A DNA stretch of 64,000 nt, from assembly GCF_900110245.1 (NCBI RefSeq), contig NZ_FOCZ01000005.1, forward strand, positions 620,001 through 684,000, written 5' to 3'. This stretch comes from Niastella yeongjuensis (lineage in GTDB: Bacteria; Bacteroidota; Bacteroidia; Chitinophagales; Chitinophagaceae). The translations under genes were made by a program, and so were the position numbers. Shown piece by piece: positions 18,367 through 26,667 of this stretch. The notes below the pieces were generated by a model. It was not told the DNA's origin. It was given only the letters and a program-made list of their open reading frames with translations, and made no database searches. Positions within the stretch are counted from its first letter, which is position 1, and every line of letters begins with the position of its first letter.

Positions 18367-18855
18367 CTATTCACCATTGCCTATTGCCTCTGCGATCTTA
18401 TAAATGGGTTTATGGCGAACCGGAAAATTGCACGACCGGGCAATAAAACATAGTGAATGCGCCTTTTCATGCAGGGCATCGGCTTTTTCAACCATTTCCT
18501 CATGGGCAACTGTAATCGTAGGAAACAGGGTCACTTCGGTAAAATGGCCGCCTCCGTCTACCGTTTCTTCCATAGTACCAGCCGCCTCATCTACATACTC
18601 CAGCACTACTACACCAGCGGCAGAACACAAATGCAAAAACCATAACATGTGGCAGGAGGATAAAGACGCTACCAATAATTCTTCCGGATTATACCGCATA
18701 ACATCGCCCCGGAAAGCAGGATCCGAGGAGCCCGGTATCACCGGTTTTTGCCCGGCTATAATAGTATGGTTCCTGTCGTACGAGGAATAAGATGCGGTGC
18801 CGTTGCCCCGGTTGCCCGTCCAGGTAATATTAACTTTGTAATGGTGTTCTCTCAT
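18367..18855 (-). CDS. OsmC/Ohr-family peroxidase-like protein
   Basis: Protein of about 162 residues of the OsmC superfamily (thiol-dependent peroxide or hydroperoxide reductases). The N-terminal Cys block reads ELLVASLSSCHMLWFLHLC and the second one AHSLCFIARSCNFPV, giving candidate peroxidatic and resolving cysteines. An RGN-type strand and HTIIAGQKPVIPGSSDP precede them. A start at ATG 18855 (MREHHYKVNITWTGN) gives the family N-terminus, whereas the frame open to 19005 adds unconserved residues. Divergent from the histidine operon. Confidence 0.88.
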   Translation of the reverse strand: MREHHYKVNITWTGNRGNGTASYSSYDRNHTIIAGQKPVIPGSSDPAFRGDVMRYNPEELLVASLSSCHMLWFLHLCSAAGVVVLEYVDEAAGTMEETVDGGGHFTEVTLFPTITVAHEEMVEKADALHEKAHSLCFIARSCNFPVRHKPIYKIAEAIGNGE

Positions 18856-19112
18856 ACCAGAGTTTATATATGGTATAAATGGGATGAATAAGATGTTGCA
18901 TGCGTGGAACCGGTCACGGGTTTGCACCGGGTAAACCAGGCCATAAAAAGCAGTAAGAGCAGAATGGCAAATCGTTGGATGCGTGATCGGTTTGGCATTA
19001 GGCAATGTTTAAGGGATCCCAATTCGCTTCCCGTAAGTTACACATTATTAAACGGATGCGTCAAATTTTATTTTGCAGAACTGTGTATAACCCGTTTTCT
19101 CACAAAAAAAAT

Positions 19113-19142
19113 TTTGCCGTAACCTCGTATGTAGTATTTTTG
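19113..19142 (+). promoter_or_regulatory. Promoter of the his leader/operon
   Basis: TTTG (19113-19116) is followed after 18 bases by TATTTTTG (19135-19142), a match to the TAnnTTTG -7 element. Transcription should begin about five bases downstream, only a few bases before the leader peptide ATG at 19153. Confidence 0.75.
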
Positions 19143-19152
19143 CGCCTCGATT

Positions 19153-19203
19153 ATGACAATACTCACTCACATCCATCATCATCATACTTACCTCAGCAGG
19201 TAG
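19153..19203 (+). CDS. hisL: Histidine operon leader peptide
   Basis: A 16-codon open frame encoding MTILTHIHHHHTYLSR, with five His codons (four consecutive CAT) out of sixteen. It starts just after a matching promoter and ends 34 bases before a terminator that precedes hisG. The name hisL is used by analogy with enterobacteria; the sequence is not homologous. A ribosome stalled on the His codons would leave the antiterminator arm free. Confidence 0.88.
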   Translation: MTILTHIHHHHTYLSR

Positions 19204-19266
19204 GCCGATGGTGCTTTGTGTAGTGCCAGAATATTTGAAGGGCTTACCGCATGGTAAGCCCTTTTT
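19196..19266 (+). promoter_or_regulatory. Histidine attenuator (antiterminator/terminator switch)
   Basis: The terminator is a perfect 11-bp stem AAGGGCTTACC (19238-19248)/GGTAAGCCCTT (19253-19263), loop GCAT, followed by a T-run. The alternative pairing joins GCAGGTAGGCC (19196-19206, the end of the leader frame including its stop codon) to GGCTTACCGC (19241-19250) with one bulged A and one G-U. This removes the 5' arm of the terminator. A ribosome reaching the stop codon would cover the antiterminator arm and permit termination; stalling at the His codons would prevent it. Confidence 0.85.
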
Positions 19267-19301
19267 ATTTTTAATAGGATTCAAAAAACAACGACATTCC
19301 A

Positions 19302-20156
19302 ATGAAACTTCGGATCGCCATTCAAAAATCGGGTCGCCTGTATGAAGATTCCGTACAACTGCTGAAAGAATGCGGTATTGACCTGCGCAATGTAAAAGAC
19401 CGGTTAAAAACTGAAGCAGATAATTTTCCCCTGGAGATCTTCTTTTTGCGCGACGACGATATTCCGCAATATGTTGAAGATGGCGTAGCCGATATTGGCA
19501 TTGTAGGCGAAAATGTGTTGTACGAAAAGAACAAAAAAGCCGCCATTGTTGAAAAACTGGGTTTTGGTAAATGCCGTCTTTCTGTAGCCATTCCACGCAT
19601 TCAGCAATATGAAGGCGTACAATCATTACAAGGCAAACGCATTGCCACCAGCTATCCCTTCCTCGTTAATGAATTCCTTGCAAAAAATAATGTACAGGCG
19701 GAGATCCATGAAATCAGCGGATCTGTAGAAATTGCGCCCGGCATTGGCCTGGCCGATGTAGTGGCCGACCTCGTAAGCAGCGGTTCTACCCTGCTCATGA
19801 ATGGACTAAAAGAAGTGGAAGTATTGTTGCAATCGCAAGCCGTGCTGATCCGCAATAACAACCTGAATGCCGAACAGCAAAAACTGATCGAGAAACTGGT
19901 GTTCCGCATCCGCGCTGTTAAAAAAGCCAAACACAACAAATACATTTTGTTGAACGCGCCCAACGATAAATTACAAGAGATCATTTCCCTTTTGCCCGGC
20001 ATGAAGAGCCCAACGGTATTACCCCTGGCCGAAACCGGCTGGAGCAGCGTACACAGCGTACTGAGTGAAGATACCTTCTGGGACATCATCGAGCAACTAA
20101 AAGCCGCTGGCGCCGAAGGTATACTGGTTGTGCCCATCGAGAAAATGATCATCTAA
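19302..20156 (+). CDS. hisG: ATP phosphoribosyltransferase, long form
   Basis: First enzyme of histidine synthesis, joining ATP and PRPP. At 284 residues it is the long (HisG_L) form with a C-terminal ACT-like regulatory domain (about 210-284), so it should be hexameric and inhibited by histidine without a HisZ partner. N-terminus KLRIAIQKSGRLYEDSVQLL, the LREDDIPQYVEDGVADIGIVG-type block and the PRPP loop SGSTLLMNGLKE fit the family. First structural gene after the attenuator; hisD follows after 16 bases. Confidence 0.96.
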   Translation: MKLRIAIQKSGRLYEDSVQLLKECGIDLRNVKDRLKTEADNFPLEIFFLRDDDIPQYVEDGVADIGIVGENVLYEKNKKAAIVEKLGFGKCRLSVAIPRIQQYEGVQSLQGKRIATSYPFLVNEFLAKNNVQAEIHEISGSVEIAPGIGLADVVADLVSSGSTLLMNGLKEVEVLLQSQAVLIRNNNLNAEQQKLIEKLVFRIRAVKKAKHNKYILLNAPNDKLQEIISLLPGMKSPTVLPLAETGWSSVHSVLSEDTFWDIIEQLKAAGAEGILVVPIEKMII

Positions 20157-20172
20157 CTTTTTAATTGTAATC

Positions 20173-21444
20173 ATGCAAGTTTATCAATATCCCGAACGGA
20201 GTGCCTGGAAGGCTTTGTTACAACGGCCGGTAATGAATACCACTGCGCTGGAAGATTCGGTAAAAAACATTCTGCAGGCGGTAAAACAACAGGGCGATGC
20301 GGCGGTAAAACAATTCACCCTGCAATTTGATAAAGCCACCATCGACAACCTGGTGGTAACAGAAGAAGAAATCATCAGGGCCCAGGAATCGCTCGATTCC
20401 AAACTGAAAGCAGCGATCCTTTCGGCGAAAGTAAATATTGAAACATTTCATAAAACACAGCTCACGCCACCCGAGGTTATTGAAACGATGCCCGGGGTAC
20501 AATGCTGGCGCAAAAGCGTGGGCATTGAAAAAGTGGGTCTGTATATCCCTGGCGGCACAGCGCCCTTATTTTCTACCATCTTAATGTTGGGCGTTCCGGC
20601 TAAACTGGCTGGTTGCAAAGAGATCATCCTGTGTTCCCCACCCGATGCCAATGGTCAGCTGCACCCGGCCATTTTATTTGCTGCCAAAGCAGTAGGCATT
20701 ACCAGAGTATTTAAAGTAGGTGGCGTACAGGCCATTGGTGCTATGGCCTATGGAACTGAAACCATACCGGCCGTTTCAAAGATCTTTGGCCCCGGCAATC
20801 AATATGTAACCTGCGCCAAACAACTGGTGCAACAGGACGGACTAGCCATCGATATGCCGGCAGGCCCCAGTGAAGTAGCGGTGTACGCCGATGAATCGGC
20901 CAACGCCGCCTTTGTAGCTGCCGACCTCTTGAGCCAGGCAGAACATGGCAGCGACAGCCAGGTAGTGCTGGTTAGTTGTTCGCAGGCTGTTGTGAACAGC
21001 ATCGAGCTGGAGATCAACAAACAGGTGGACGTTTTACCCAGAAAAGACATCGCCGTAAAAGCACTGGCCAACAGCAAACTCATACTGGTAAATAATGAAG
21101 CTGAAGCCATTGACCTATTGAATGCATATGCCCCGGAACATTTGATCATCAGTTGTAACAACCCAATGCCTATGGCTGAACAGGTCATCAATGCAGGTTC
21201 CGTATTCCTGGGTCATTATTCACCTGAAAGCGTAGGCGATTATGCCAGCGGTACCAACCATACCCTGCCTACCAATGGCTATGCAAAAGCATACAGCGGG
21301 GTAAGCGTTGACAGCTTTGTAAAAAAGATCACCTTTCAACAATTAACCCGGGAAGGATTACAAAACATCAGCAAAACGGTGATCGCTATGGCCGAAGCAG
21401 AAGGGCTACAGGCGCATGCCAATGCGGTTAAAGTTCGGTTATAG
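20173..21444 (+). CDS. hisD: Histidinol dehydrogenase
   Basis: Zinc enzyme of 423 residues carrying out the last two NAD-dependent oxidations, histidinol to histidine. The blocks GLYIPGGTAPLFSTILMLGVPA, KIFGPGNQYVTCAK, LLSQAEHGSDSQVVL (zinc-ligand region) and VGDYASGTNHTLPTNGYAKAYSGV are all in the conserved order (each quoted only in outline). Length is normal. It sits between hisG (16-base gap) and hisC (36-base gap, which includes an AGTTCCAGGTTC-type repeat word). Confidence 0.96.
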   Translation: MQVYQYPERSAWKALLQRPVMNTTALEDSVKNILQAVKQQGDAAVKQFTLQFDKATIDNLVVTEEEIIRAQESLDSKLKAAILSAKVNIETFHKTQLTPPEVIETMPGVQCWRKSVGIEKVGLYIPGGTAPLFSTILMLGVPAKLAGCKEIILCSPPDANGQLHPAILFAAKAVGITRVFKVGGVQAIGAMAYGTETIPAVSKIFGPGNQYVTCAKQLVQQDGLAIDMPAGPSEVAVYADESANAAFVAADLLSQAEHGSDSQVVLVSCSQAVVNSIELEINKQVDVLPRKDIAVKALANSKLILVNNEAEAIDLLNAYAPEHLIISCNNPMPMAEQVINAGSVFLGHYSPESVGDYASGTNHTLPTNGYAKAYSGVSVDSFVKKITFQQLTREGLQNISKTVIAMAEAEGLQAHANAVKVRL

Positions 21445-21480
21445 TTCCAGGTTCAGTGTTTAAAGTTCAAAACAAATAAA

Positions 21481-22539
21481 ATGACATTCGATCTAAATAA
21501 TTTACTAAGAGAAAATATAAAGAAGCTGGTTCCCTATTCTTCCGCACGGGATGAATTTAAGGGCGAGGCCAGCACTTTTCTGGATGCCAATGAAAACAGT
21601 TTCGGATCACCGCTTACCAAATGGTACAACCGCTATCCCGATCCATTACAAATAAAAGTAAAAGAAAAGTTAGCCTCCATTAAAGGTGTTCCCATCGAGA
21701 ACATTTTCCTGGGCAACGGCAGCGACGAATGTATCGATGTACTGATGCGTGCTTTTTGCGAACCCGGTGTAGATAACATCCTTATTTGTCCGCCCACATA
21801 TGGCATGTACCAGGTAAGCGCAAACATCAACGATGTGAACATAAAAAAGGTTCCGCTTACACCCGCCTTTCAGTTAAACATGCCGGCTATTGAAGAAGCC
21901 ATCGACGACAATACCAAGATCATCTTTTTGTGTTCGCCCAATAACCCAACCGGTAATTCATTAGACCGCGATGACATAGAAGTTATTTTAAATAACTACT
22001 CCGGCATTGTGGTGATAGATGAAGCTTATATTAACTTTTCGCGGTTTCGCTCCTTTACCCAGGAGCTGGCCGATTATCCCAACCTGGTTATCCTGCAAAC
22101 CCTGTCAAAAGCCTGGGGACTGGCCGCCCTGCGTGTGGGTATGGCATTTGCATCGCAGGAGATCATTCAGGTGATGAATAAGATTAAACCGCCTTATAAT
22201 ATCAACCAGGCTTCGCAGGAGCTGACCCTGCAGGCCCTGGAAGAAGTGGGCCAGGTGAATGATATGATCAGGGAAATTGTTGCCCAGCGCGATATACTGG
22301 CCAAAGACCTGTTAACAATCCCTTCGGTTCAAAAGATCTACCCCTCCGACGCCAACTTTTTGCTGGTTCAGGTAACAAATCCTAAAGCCATGTACAACTA
22401 TTTGCTGGAAAAAGGCATCGTAGTACGCGACCGCAGCAGTGTGGAGCTTTGCGCCGGTTGTTTACGCATTACGGTGGGCACGCCTGCGGAAAACGTTTCC
22501 GTAGTTAATGCCATTAAAAACTGGAAACCAGTCTCATAA
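21481..22539 (+). CDS. hisC: Histidinol-phosphate aminotransferase
   Basis: PLP enzyme of 352 residues (fold type I) converting imidazole-acetol phosphate to histidinol phosphate. Lys210 in LQTLSKAWGLAALRVG is the PLP lysine; FLGNGSDECIDVLMRAF, SPNNPTGN and the C-terminal CLRITVGTPAE arginine block match HisC. Third gene of the attenuated operon. It is followed by an unexpected dehydrogenase/cytochrome pair before hisB. Confidence 0.95.
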   Translation: MTFDLNNLLRENIKKLVPYSSARDEFKGEASTFLDANENSFGSPLTKWYNRYPDPLQIKVKEKLASIKGVPIENIFLGNGSDECIDVLMRAFCEPGVDNILICPPTYGMYQVSANINDVNIKKVPLTPAFQLNMPAIEEAIDDNTKIIFLCSPNNPTGNSLDRDDIEVILNNYSGIVVIDEAYINFSRFRSFTQELADYPNLVILQTLSKAWGLAALRVGMAFASQEIIQVMNKIKPPYNINQASQELTLQALEEVGQVNDMIREIVAQRDILAKDLLTIPSVQKIYPSDANFLLVQVTNPKAMYNYLLEKGIVVRDRSSVELCAGCLRITVGTPAENVSVVNAIKNWKPVS

Positions 22540-22600
22540 TCGGCTGCTAAATCAGTAATTTTAGAACCCGCTTTATAAAAAGCGCTTTAAATATTCCATT

Positions 22601-23887
22601 ATGAAAAAAGTCTTGATCCTAGCATGTTCAGTAGTTTTTGCAGCTGCTGCATTTGGCAGTGATACTACCCGGGTGAAATCATCATCGACAGGCACTGTTA
22701 AAAGAGACGAAGCGCCTTTAACTTTACCCACAGGTTTTAAATCGGTAGTTATTGCAGCTGATTTAGGAAGGGCCCGTCATTTAACCATAGCAGCCAATGG
22801 CGATGTGTTCGTAAAACTGGCAAAATTAAAAGATGGGAAAGGTATCATTCACCTGCATGATAAAAACGGCGATGGCAAAGCAGACGAAGTAACTGGTTTT
22901 GGCAATTATGTCGGAACTGGCATTACTATCAAGAATGGCTACCTGTATGCCTCCTCCGATGAAGACATATTTCGTTATAAGATCGATGAAAAAACCGGCA
23001 AGGTTGACGAAGGTTCCGAACAAAAGATCGTTACCGGTTTGTGGAACAAAAATCAACACGAGTCCAAATCTATCGTTCTCGACAATAACGGAAACATTTA
23101 TACAAACATCGGCGCTCCCAGCAACTGCTGCCAGGTTCAGGATCGCGTAAAAGGTTCACCCGGACAAGACCCCTGCCCTATTCTGGAAAAAGCAGGTGGT
23201 ATCTGGCAGTTCAAAGCAGATAAATTGAATCAGTCATATCCCGAAGGTGTACGTTATGCAACCGGTCTCCGCAACGTAGTGGGCCTCGACTGGAACACAG
23301 AAGTAAACAATTTGTATGTGATGCAACATGGCCGCGACCAGTTGTTCCAGTTCTTCCCTGAACTGTTCAATCAAAAAGAAGGCGCTGAAAACCCGGCTGA
23401 AGAAATGTTCCGCTTAACAAAAGGCGCTGACTGCGGCTGGCCTTATTGCTATTACGACAACGACAAACACGAAAAACTGGTTACCCCCGAATATGGTGGT
23501 GATCGTAAAAAAGCTGATCGTTGTGCCGACAAAACAAAATCAGTTGCCCAGTTCCCCGGCCACTTAGCCCCCAATGGTTTGTTGTTCTACACCGGCAGTC
23601 AATTCCCTGAAAAATATAAGAACGGTGCGTTTATCGCATTCCATGGCTCCTGGAACCGTGCTCCGGAACCACAAGCTGGTTTCTTTGTAGTGTTTATGCC
23701 TTTCAAAGATGGCATGCCTTCCGGTAAATGGGAAGTGTTTGCTGATGGATTCTCTCAGCTTCCTAAAGATGTTACCTCAGGCCGGGCAAAATACCGCCCC
23801 TGCGGACTGGCACAAGGCCCTGATGGCTCCTTGTATGTTTCTGATGACAACAATGGTACTATCTGGAAAGTGAGCTACAGCAAATAA
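22601..23887 (+). CDS. Secreted PQQ-dependent sugar dehydrogenase-like protein (sorbosone dehydrogenase family)
   Basis: Periplasmic six-bladed beta-propeller oxidoreductase of 428 residues. A signal peptide (to about residue 19, FAAAAFGS) is followed by the glucose/sorbosone dehydrogenase pattern: ARHLTIAANGDVFVKL, IHLHDKNGDGKADEV, the YATGLRNVVGLDW arginine block, ADCGWPYCYYD, HLAPNGLLFYTG and a final CGLAQGPDGSLYVSDDNNG. It contains several Cys pairs. The substrate is unknown. A cytochrome c gene 35 bases downstream probably accepts its electrons. It lies inside the his operon, between hisC and hisB, without a separating terminator. Confidence 0.87.
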   Translation: MKKVLILACSVVFAAAAFGSDTTRVKSSSTGTVKRDEAPLTLPTGFKSVVIAADLGRARHLTIAANGDVFVKLAKLKDGKGIIHLHDKNGDGKADEVTGFGNYVGTGITIKNGYLYASSDEDIFRYKIDEKTGKVDEGSEQKIVTGLWNKNQHESKSIVLDNNGNIYTNIGAPSNCCQVQDRVKGSPGQDPCPILEKAGGIWQFKADKLNQSYPEGVRYATGLRNVVGLDWNTEVNNLYVMQHGRDQLFQFFPELFNQKEGAENPAEEMFRLTKGADCGWPYCYYDNDKHEKLVTPEYGGDRKKADRCADKTKSVAQFPGHLAPNGLLFYTGSQFPEKYKNGAFIAFHGSWNRAPEPQAGFFVVFMPFKDGMPSGKWEVFADGFSQLPKDVTSGRAKYRPCGLAQGPDGSLYVSDDNNGTIWKVSYSK

Positions 23888-23922
23888 TTAAAATCAAAAA
23901 AGAATTCAGCTAAAGTATTCGT

Positions 23923-24351
23923 ATGAAAAAAGTAATGCTCGCAATACTGGTATTGGTTATTGCTTCAGCCTTTGTATCGCAACAAACAAAACCACAACCA
24001 GGCGGTTTGAAAGCTGCTATGACCCGTGGTAAAACAGTATATGAAACTGTGTGCCTGGCCTGTCATCAGGTCGATGGTTTGGGTGTACAAAACATGAACC
24101 CGCCACTGGCAAAAACCAAATGGGTACTGGGCGATAAAAAAGCATTGATCAAGATTGTGCTGAAAGGCTTACAGGGTGGTGAAATAGAGATCGACGGCGA
24201 CAAATTCCACAACCCCATGCCCCCCCAGGAATCTACTTTATCAGATCAGGAAATTGCAGATGTATTGACTTACATTCGCAACAGTTTTGGCAATAAAGCC
24301 AGCCTGGTAGCAGTGGGTGAAGTAAAAGCCATGCGGGCCAAGCTGAAATAA
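23923..24351 (+). CDS. Monohaem cytochrome c
   Basis: Exported cytochrome of 142 residues. After an N-terminal signal (to about residue 20) there is one haem-binding motif, CLACH (Cys44, Cys47, His48), and a probable axial Met99 in HNPMPPQ, followed by LSDQEIADVLTYIRNSF, the C-terminal helix of class I cytochromes. It is probably the electron acceptor of the preceding propeller dehydrogenase; 35 bases separate the genes. The hisB gene starts 23 bases further on. Confidence 0.9.
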   Translation: MKKVMLAILVLVIASAFVSQQTKPQPGGLKAAMTRGKTVYETVCLACHQVDGLGVQNMNPPLAKTKWVLGDKKALIKIVLKGLQGGEIEIDGDKFHNPMPPQESTLSDQEIADVLTYIRNSFGNKASLVAVGEVKAMRAKLK

Positions 24352-24374
24352 TAGTGAACTTTTAAAATATTGTT

Positions 24375-25514
24375 TTGAAACGCATTCTATTCATCGATCG
24401 CGACGGTACCTTAATAAACGAAGCGCCTCCTACTTATCAGTTAGATTCTTTTGAGAAGCTGACCTTTTACCCGCACATGTTCGAATACATGGGCCGTATA
24501 GCCCGTGAGCTGGACTATGAGCTGGTAATGGTTACCAACCAGGACGGGCTGGGTACAAATGCGTTCCCGGAAGATACCTTCTGGCCTTTGCACAACCTGG
24601 TAATGAAAAGCCTCGAAGGCGAAGGCATCCATTTCAGCGCCGTACATATCGACCGCTCATTTCCCCATGACAATGCGCCTACCCGTAAACCCGGTACAGG
24701 CATGCTTACGCAATACCTGAACAACCCGGCTTACGACATCGCCAATTCGTATGTTATCGGCGATCGCATTACCGATGTACAACTGGCCAAGAACCTGGGC
24801 TGTAAAGCCATTTGGCTGAACCAGGATCCCAACCTGGGCGCCGGTGAAATACAGGATAAAGTGGCGGAACTGCGTCCGGTGATTGCGCTGGAAAGCACAC
24901 ACTGGAGCACTATTTACGAATACCTGAAACTGGGTTTGCGCCGCGTTATTCACGAACGCAATACCAACGAAACACAGATAAAGATAGAGCTGAATGTAGA
25001 TGGCAGCGGCAAGGGCGCTATTTATACCGGCCTCGGATTTTTTGATCATATGCTCGATCAGATTGCCCGCCATGGTAAAATGGACCTTACCGTTCGTGCT
25101 AACGGCGACCTGCACATAGATGAACATCATACCATTGAAGATACCGGTATTGCATTAGGTGAAGCATTTGGCAAAGCCCTGGCCGATAAACGCGGTATGG
25201 AACGATACGGATTTGCTTTACCCATGGATGAAGCAGATGCCAAGGTGCTGATCGATTTTGGCGGCCGTAACTGGATCGTTTGGAATGCGGAATTCAAAAG
25301 AGAACGCATTGGTGAAATGCCAACAGAAATGTTCTTTCATTTCTTTAAATCATTCTCCGATGCTGCCCGTTGCAACCTGAACATCGAATGCCACGGTGAT
25401 AACGAGCATCATAAAATAGAAGCGATCTTTAAAGCATTTGCAAAAGCTATCCGGATGGCGGTGAAGAGAGATCCGCTGTCGAACTATTTACCTTCTACAA
25501 AAGGAGTTCTTTAG
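24375..25514 (+). CDS. hisB: Bifunctional histidinol-phosphatase / imidazoleglycerol-phosphate dehydratase
   Basis: Fused enzyme of 379 residues. The N-terminal HAD phosphatase (about 1-165) has the nucleophile motif FIDRDGTL (Asp8, Asp10), MVTNQDGLG and a late [15 protein letters not shown]. The C-terminal IGPD domain (about 185-379) has two metal-binding HH repeats, [14 protein letters not shown] and [14 protein letters not shown]. It catalyses two non-consecutive steps of histidine synthesis. The start codon is TTG 24375, giving [11 protein letters not shown]; no ATG is available upstream. It ends the operon seen here; hisH, hisA, hisF and hisI are not in the window. Confidence 0.95.
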   Translation: MKRILFIDRDGTLINEAPPTYQLDSFEKLTFYPHMFEYMGRIARELDYELVMVTNQDGLGTNAFPEDTFWPLHNLVMKSLEGEGIHFSAVHIDRSFPHDNAPTRKPGTGMLTQYLNNPAYDIANSYVIGDRITDVQLAKNLGCKAIWLNQDPNLGAGEIQDKVAELRPVIALESTHWSTIYEYLKLGLRRVIHERNTNETQIKIELNVDGSGKGAIYTGLGFFDHMLDQIARHGKMDLTVRANGDLHIDEHHTIEDTGIALGEAFGKALADKRGMERYGFALPMDEADAKVLIDFGGRNWIVWNAEFKRERIGEMPTEMFFHFFKSFSDAARCNLNIECHGDNEHHKIEAIFKAFAKAIRMAVKRDPLSNYLPSTKGVL

Positions 25515-25521
25515 TTATACC

Positions 25522-25588
25522 AGACCTGTCAGATGCACATTAGCGATCTGTTAAATCGGACAAATGAAGTGCACCTGACAGGTCTTTT
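25522..25588 (+). terminator. Long-stem terminator of the his operon
   Basis: AGACCTGTCAGATGCAC (25522-25538) pairs with 25569-25585 over 17 bases with a single G-U/A-C difference, around a 30-base loop, followed by TTTT. It lies between converging genes. Confidence 0.75.
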
Positions 25589-26156
25589 AATTTTCAGGCA
25601 GCACTGATTTATTGTTTTCCTTCCTTCTCCCAATCACCCCCGCGATCCCTACACTGTAATAGAAATGATCATTCACGGTTTCGGTCACAGCTACCCGGTA
25701 TTGGGCATTGAATATAAAGTAGGCTTCATTGAATAAATTCACCTGAAAACCGGTGCCGGCGGGAATAAAGGCGCCCCAATAGCCGCCATACCTGGAGATA
25801 CCGGTGCCTATTTGCAAAAAAGGACTTACCCAGTATTTGTTGGAGAACAGCTTTCCTTTCAATGACACATCGCCTTCCAGCAACAGGTTATCCTGCTGCC
25901 CCAGCGGTACGCCATTGTCTTTCTTATAATTTAAAACGCTGCCGGTTAATGTAGAAGTGAAATCAAAATGCGCATTCAACCCGGTCATGTAATTCAGGGC
26001 GAGCCCGGGCGACATATCCTTTAACTTACCGCTTATTTTAAAATCATTGAAGAAGAAATAAATGCCTAACGTAGGTCGCTGTATATAGTCATCCTGGCTA
26101 AAGGCAGGCAACAATATTGGCAGGATGGCCAGCAGAAGTCCTACATTTTTTTTCAT
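25587..26156 (-). CDS. Hypothetical outer membrane beta-barrel-like protein
   Basis: Protein of about 189 residues with a signal peptide (MKKNVGLLLAILPILLPAFSQ) and then alternating hydrophobic/polar strands rich in Phe, Tyr and Asn, ending in a YSVGIAGVIGRR strand. This suggests a small outer-membrane barrel or OmpW-like fold, but no family is recognised. ATG 26156 was chosen for the signal peptide over 26189. It is the last gene of a minus-strand envelope cluster with the RlpA-like and L,D-transpeptidase genes. Confidence 0.68.
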   Translation of the reverse strand: MKKNVGLLLAILPILLPAFSQDDYIQRPTLGIYFFFNDFKISGKLKDMSPGLALNYMTGLNAHFDFTSTLTGSVLNYKKDNGVPLGQQDNLLLEGDVSLKGKLFSNKYWVSPFLQIGTGISRYGGYWGAFIPAGTGFQVNLFNEAYFIFNAQYRVAVTETVNDHFYYSVGIAGVIGRRKENNKSVLPEN

Positions 26157-26218
26157 ACCCGGTTTTGGTTTAAAGAACCTTCCGGGCAAAAATAGCCGGT
26201 ACCTGTAAACTGAAAAAA

Positions 26219-26653
26219 TTAATTATTACCAGCGATCCCGTCTTCGTCGGGTTTGTTTTTACCGATGTACTCAATCTTTACTTTCGTTAATCCATGGCCG
26301 GTATACCCCAGGGCAGTGGCGGCAGCCTTGCTCATATCAATGAGCCGGGGATTCGACGGGTGCATGCGGTCATTGATCCTGACCATCACACTTTTATTGT
26401 TCCTGAGATTGGTAACTTTTATCCAAATGTTGAGCGGGAAGGTGTTACAGGCAGCAGTCAGCTTTTTCTGGGTGAACACTACATCGGTGCAGGTACGCTG
26501 ACCTTCAAATTTATCGGAATAAAAACTAGCCACACCAAATTGAGTTACAGGCACATTCCGCTGTTTATTCAACGCAACACTGTCCATTTTGATCTGTGCT
26601 TTTGACACAAAAAAAGAGCCCAGTAATGCCATTACAACCAATAATTTTTTCAT
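26219..26653 (-). CDS. RlpA-like double-psi beta-barrel protein
   Basis: Exported protein of 144 residues with a signal peptide (to about FVSKAQ, residue 20) and a RlpA-like DPBB domain: GVASFYSDKFEGQRTCTDVVF, LTAACNTFPLNIWIKVTNL and VMVRINDRMHPSNPRLIDMSKAAATALG in outline. RlpA relatives act on or bind peptidoglycan; the catalytic Asp region (NDR) is present, but activity is unproven. No SPOR domain is attached. It sits 14 bases after the L,D-transpeptidase gene, so the two are probably co-expressed for wall remodelling. Confidence 0.87.
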   Translation of the reverse strand: MKKLLVVMALLGSFFVSKAQIKMDSVALNKQRNVPVTQFGVASFYSDKFEGQRTCTDVVFTQKKLTAACNTFPLNIWIKVTNLRNNKSVMVRINDRMHPSNPRLIDMSKAAATALGYTGHGLTKVKIEYIGKNKPDEDGIAGNN

Positions 26654-26667
26654 AGTCTTAGAGTTTT

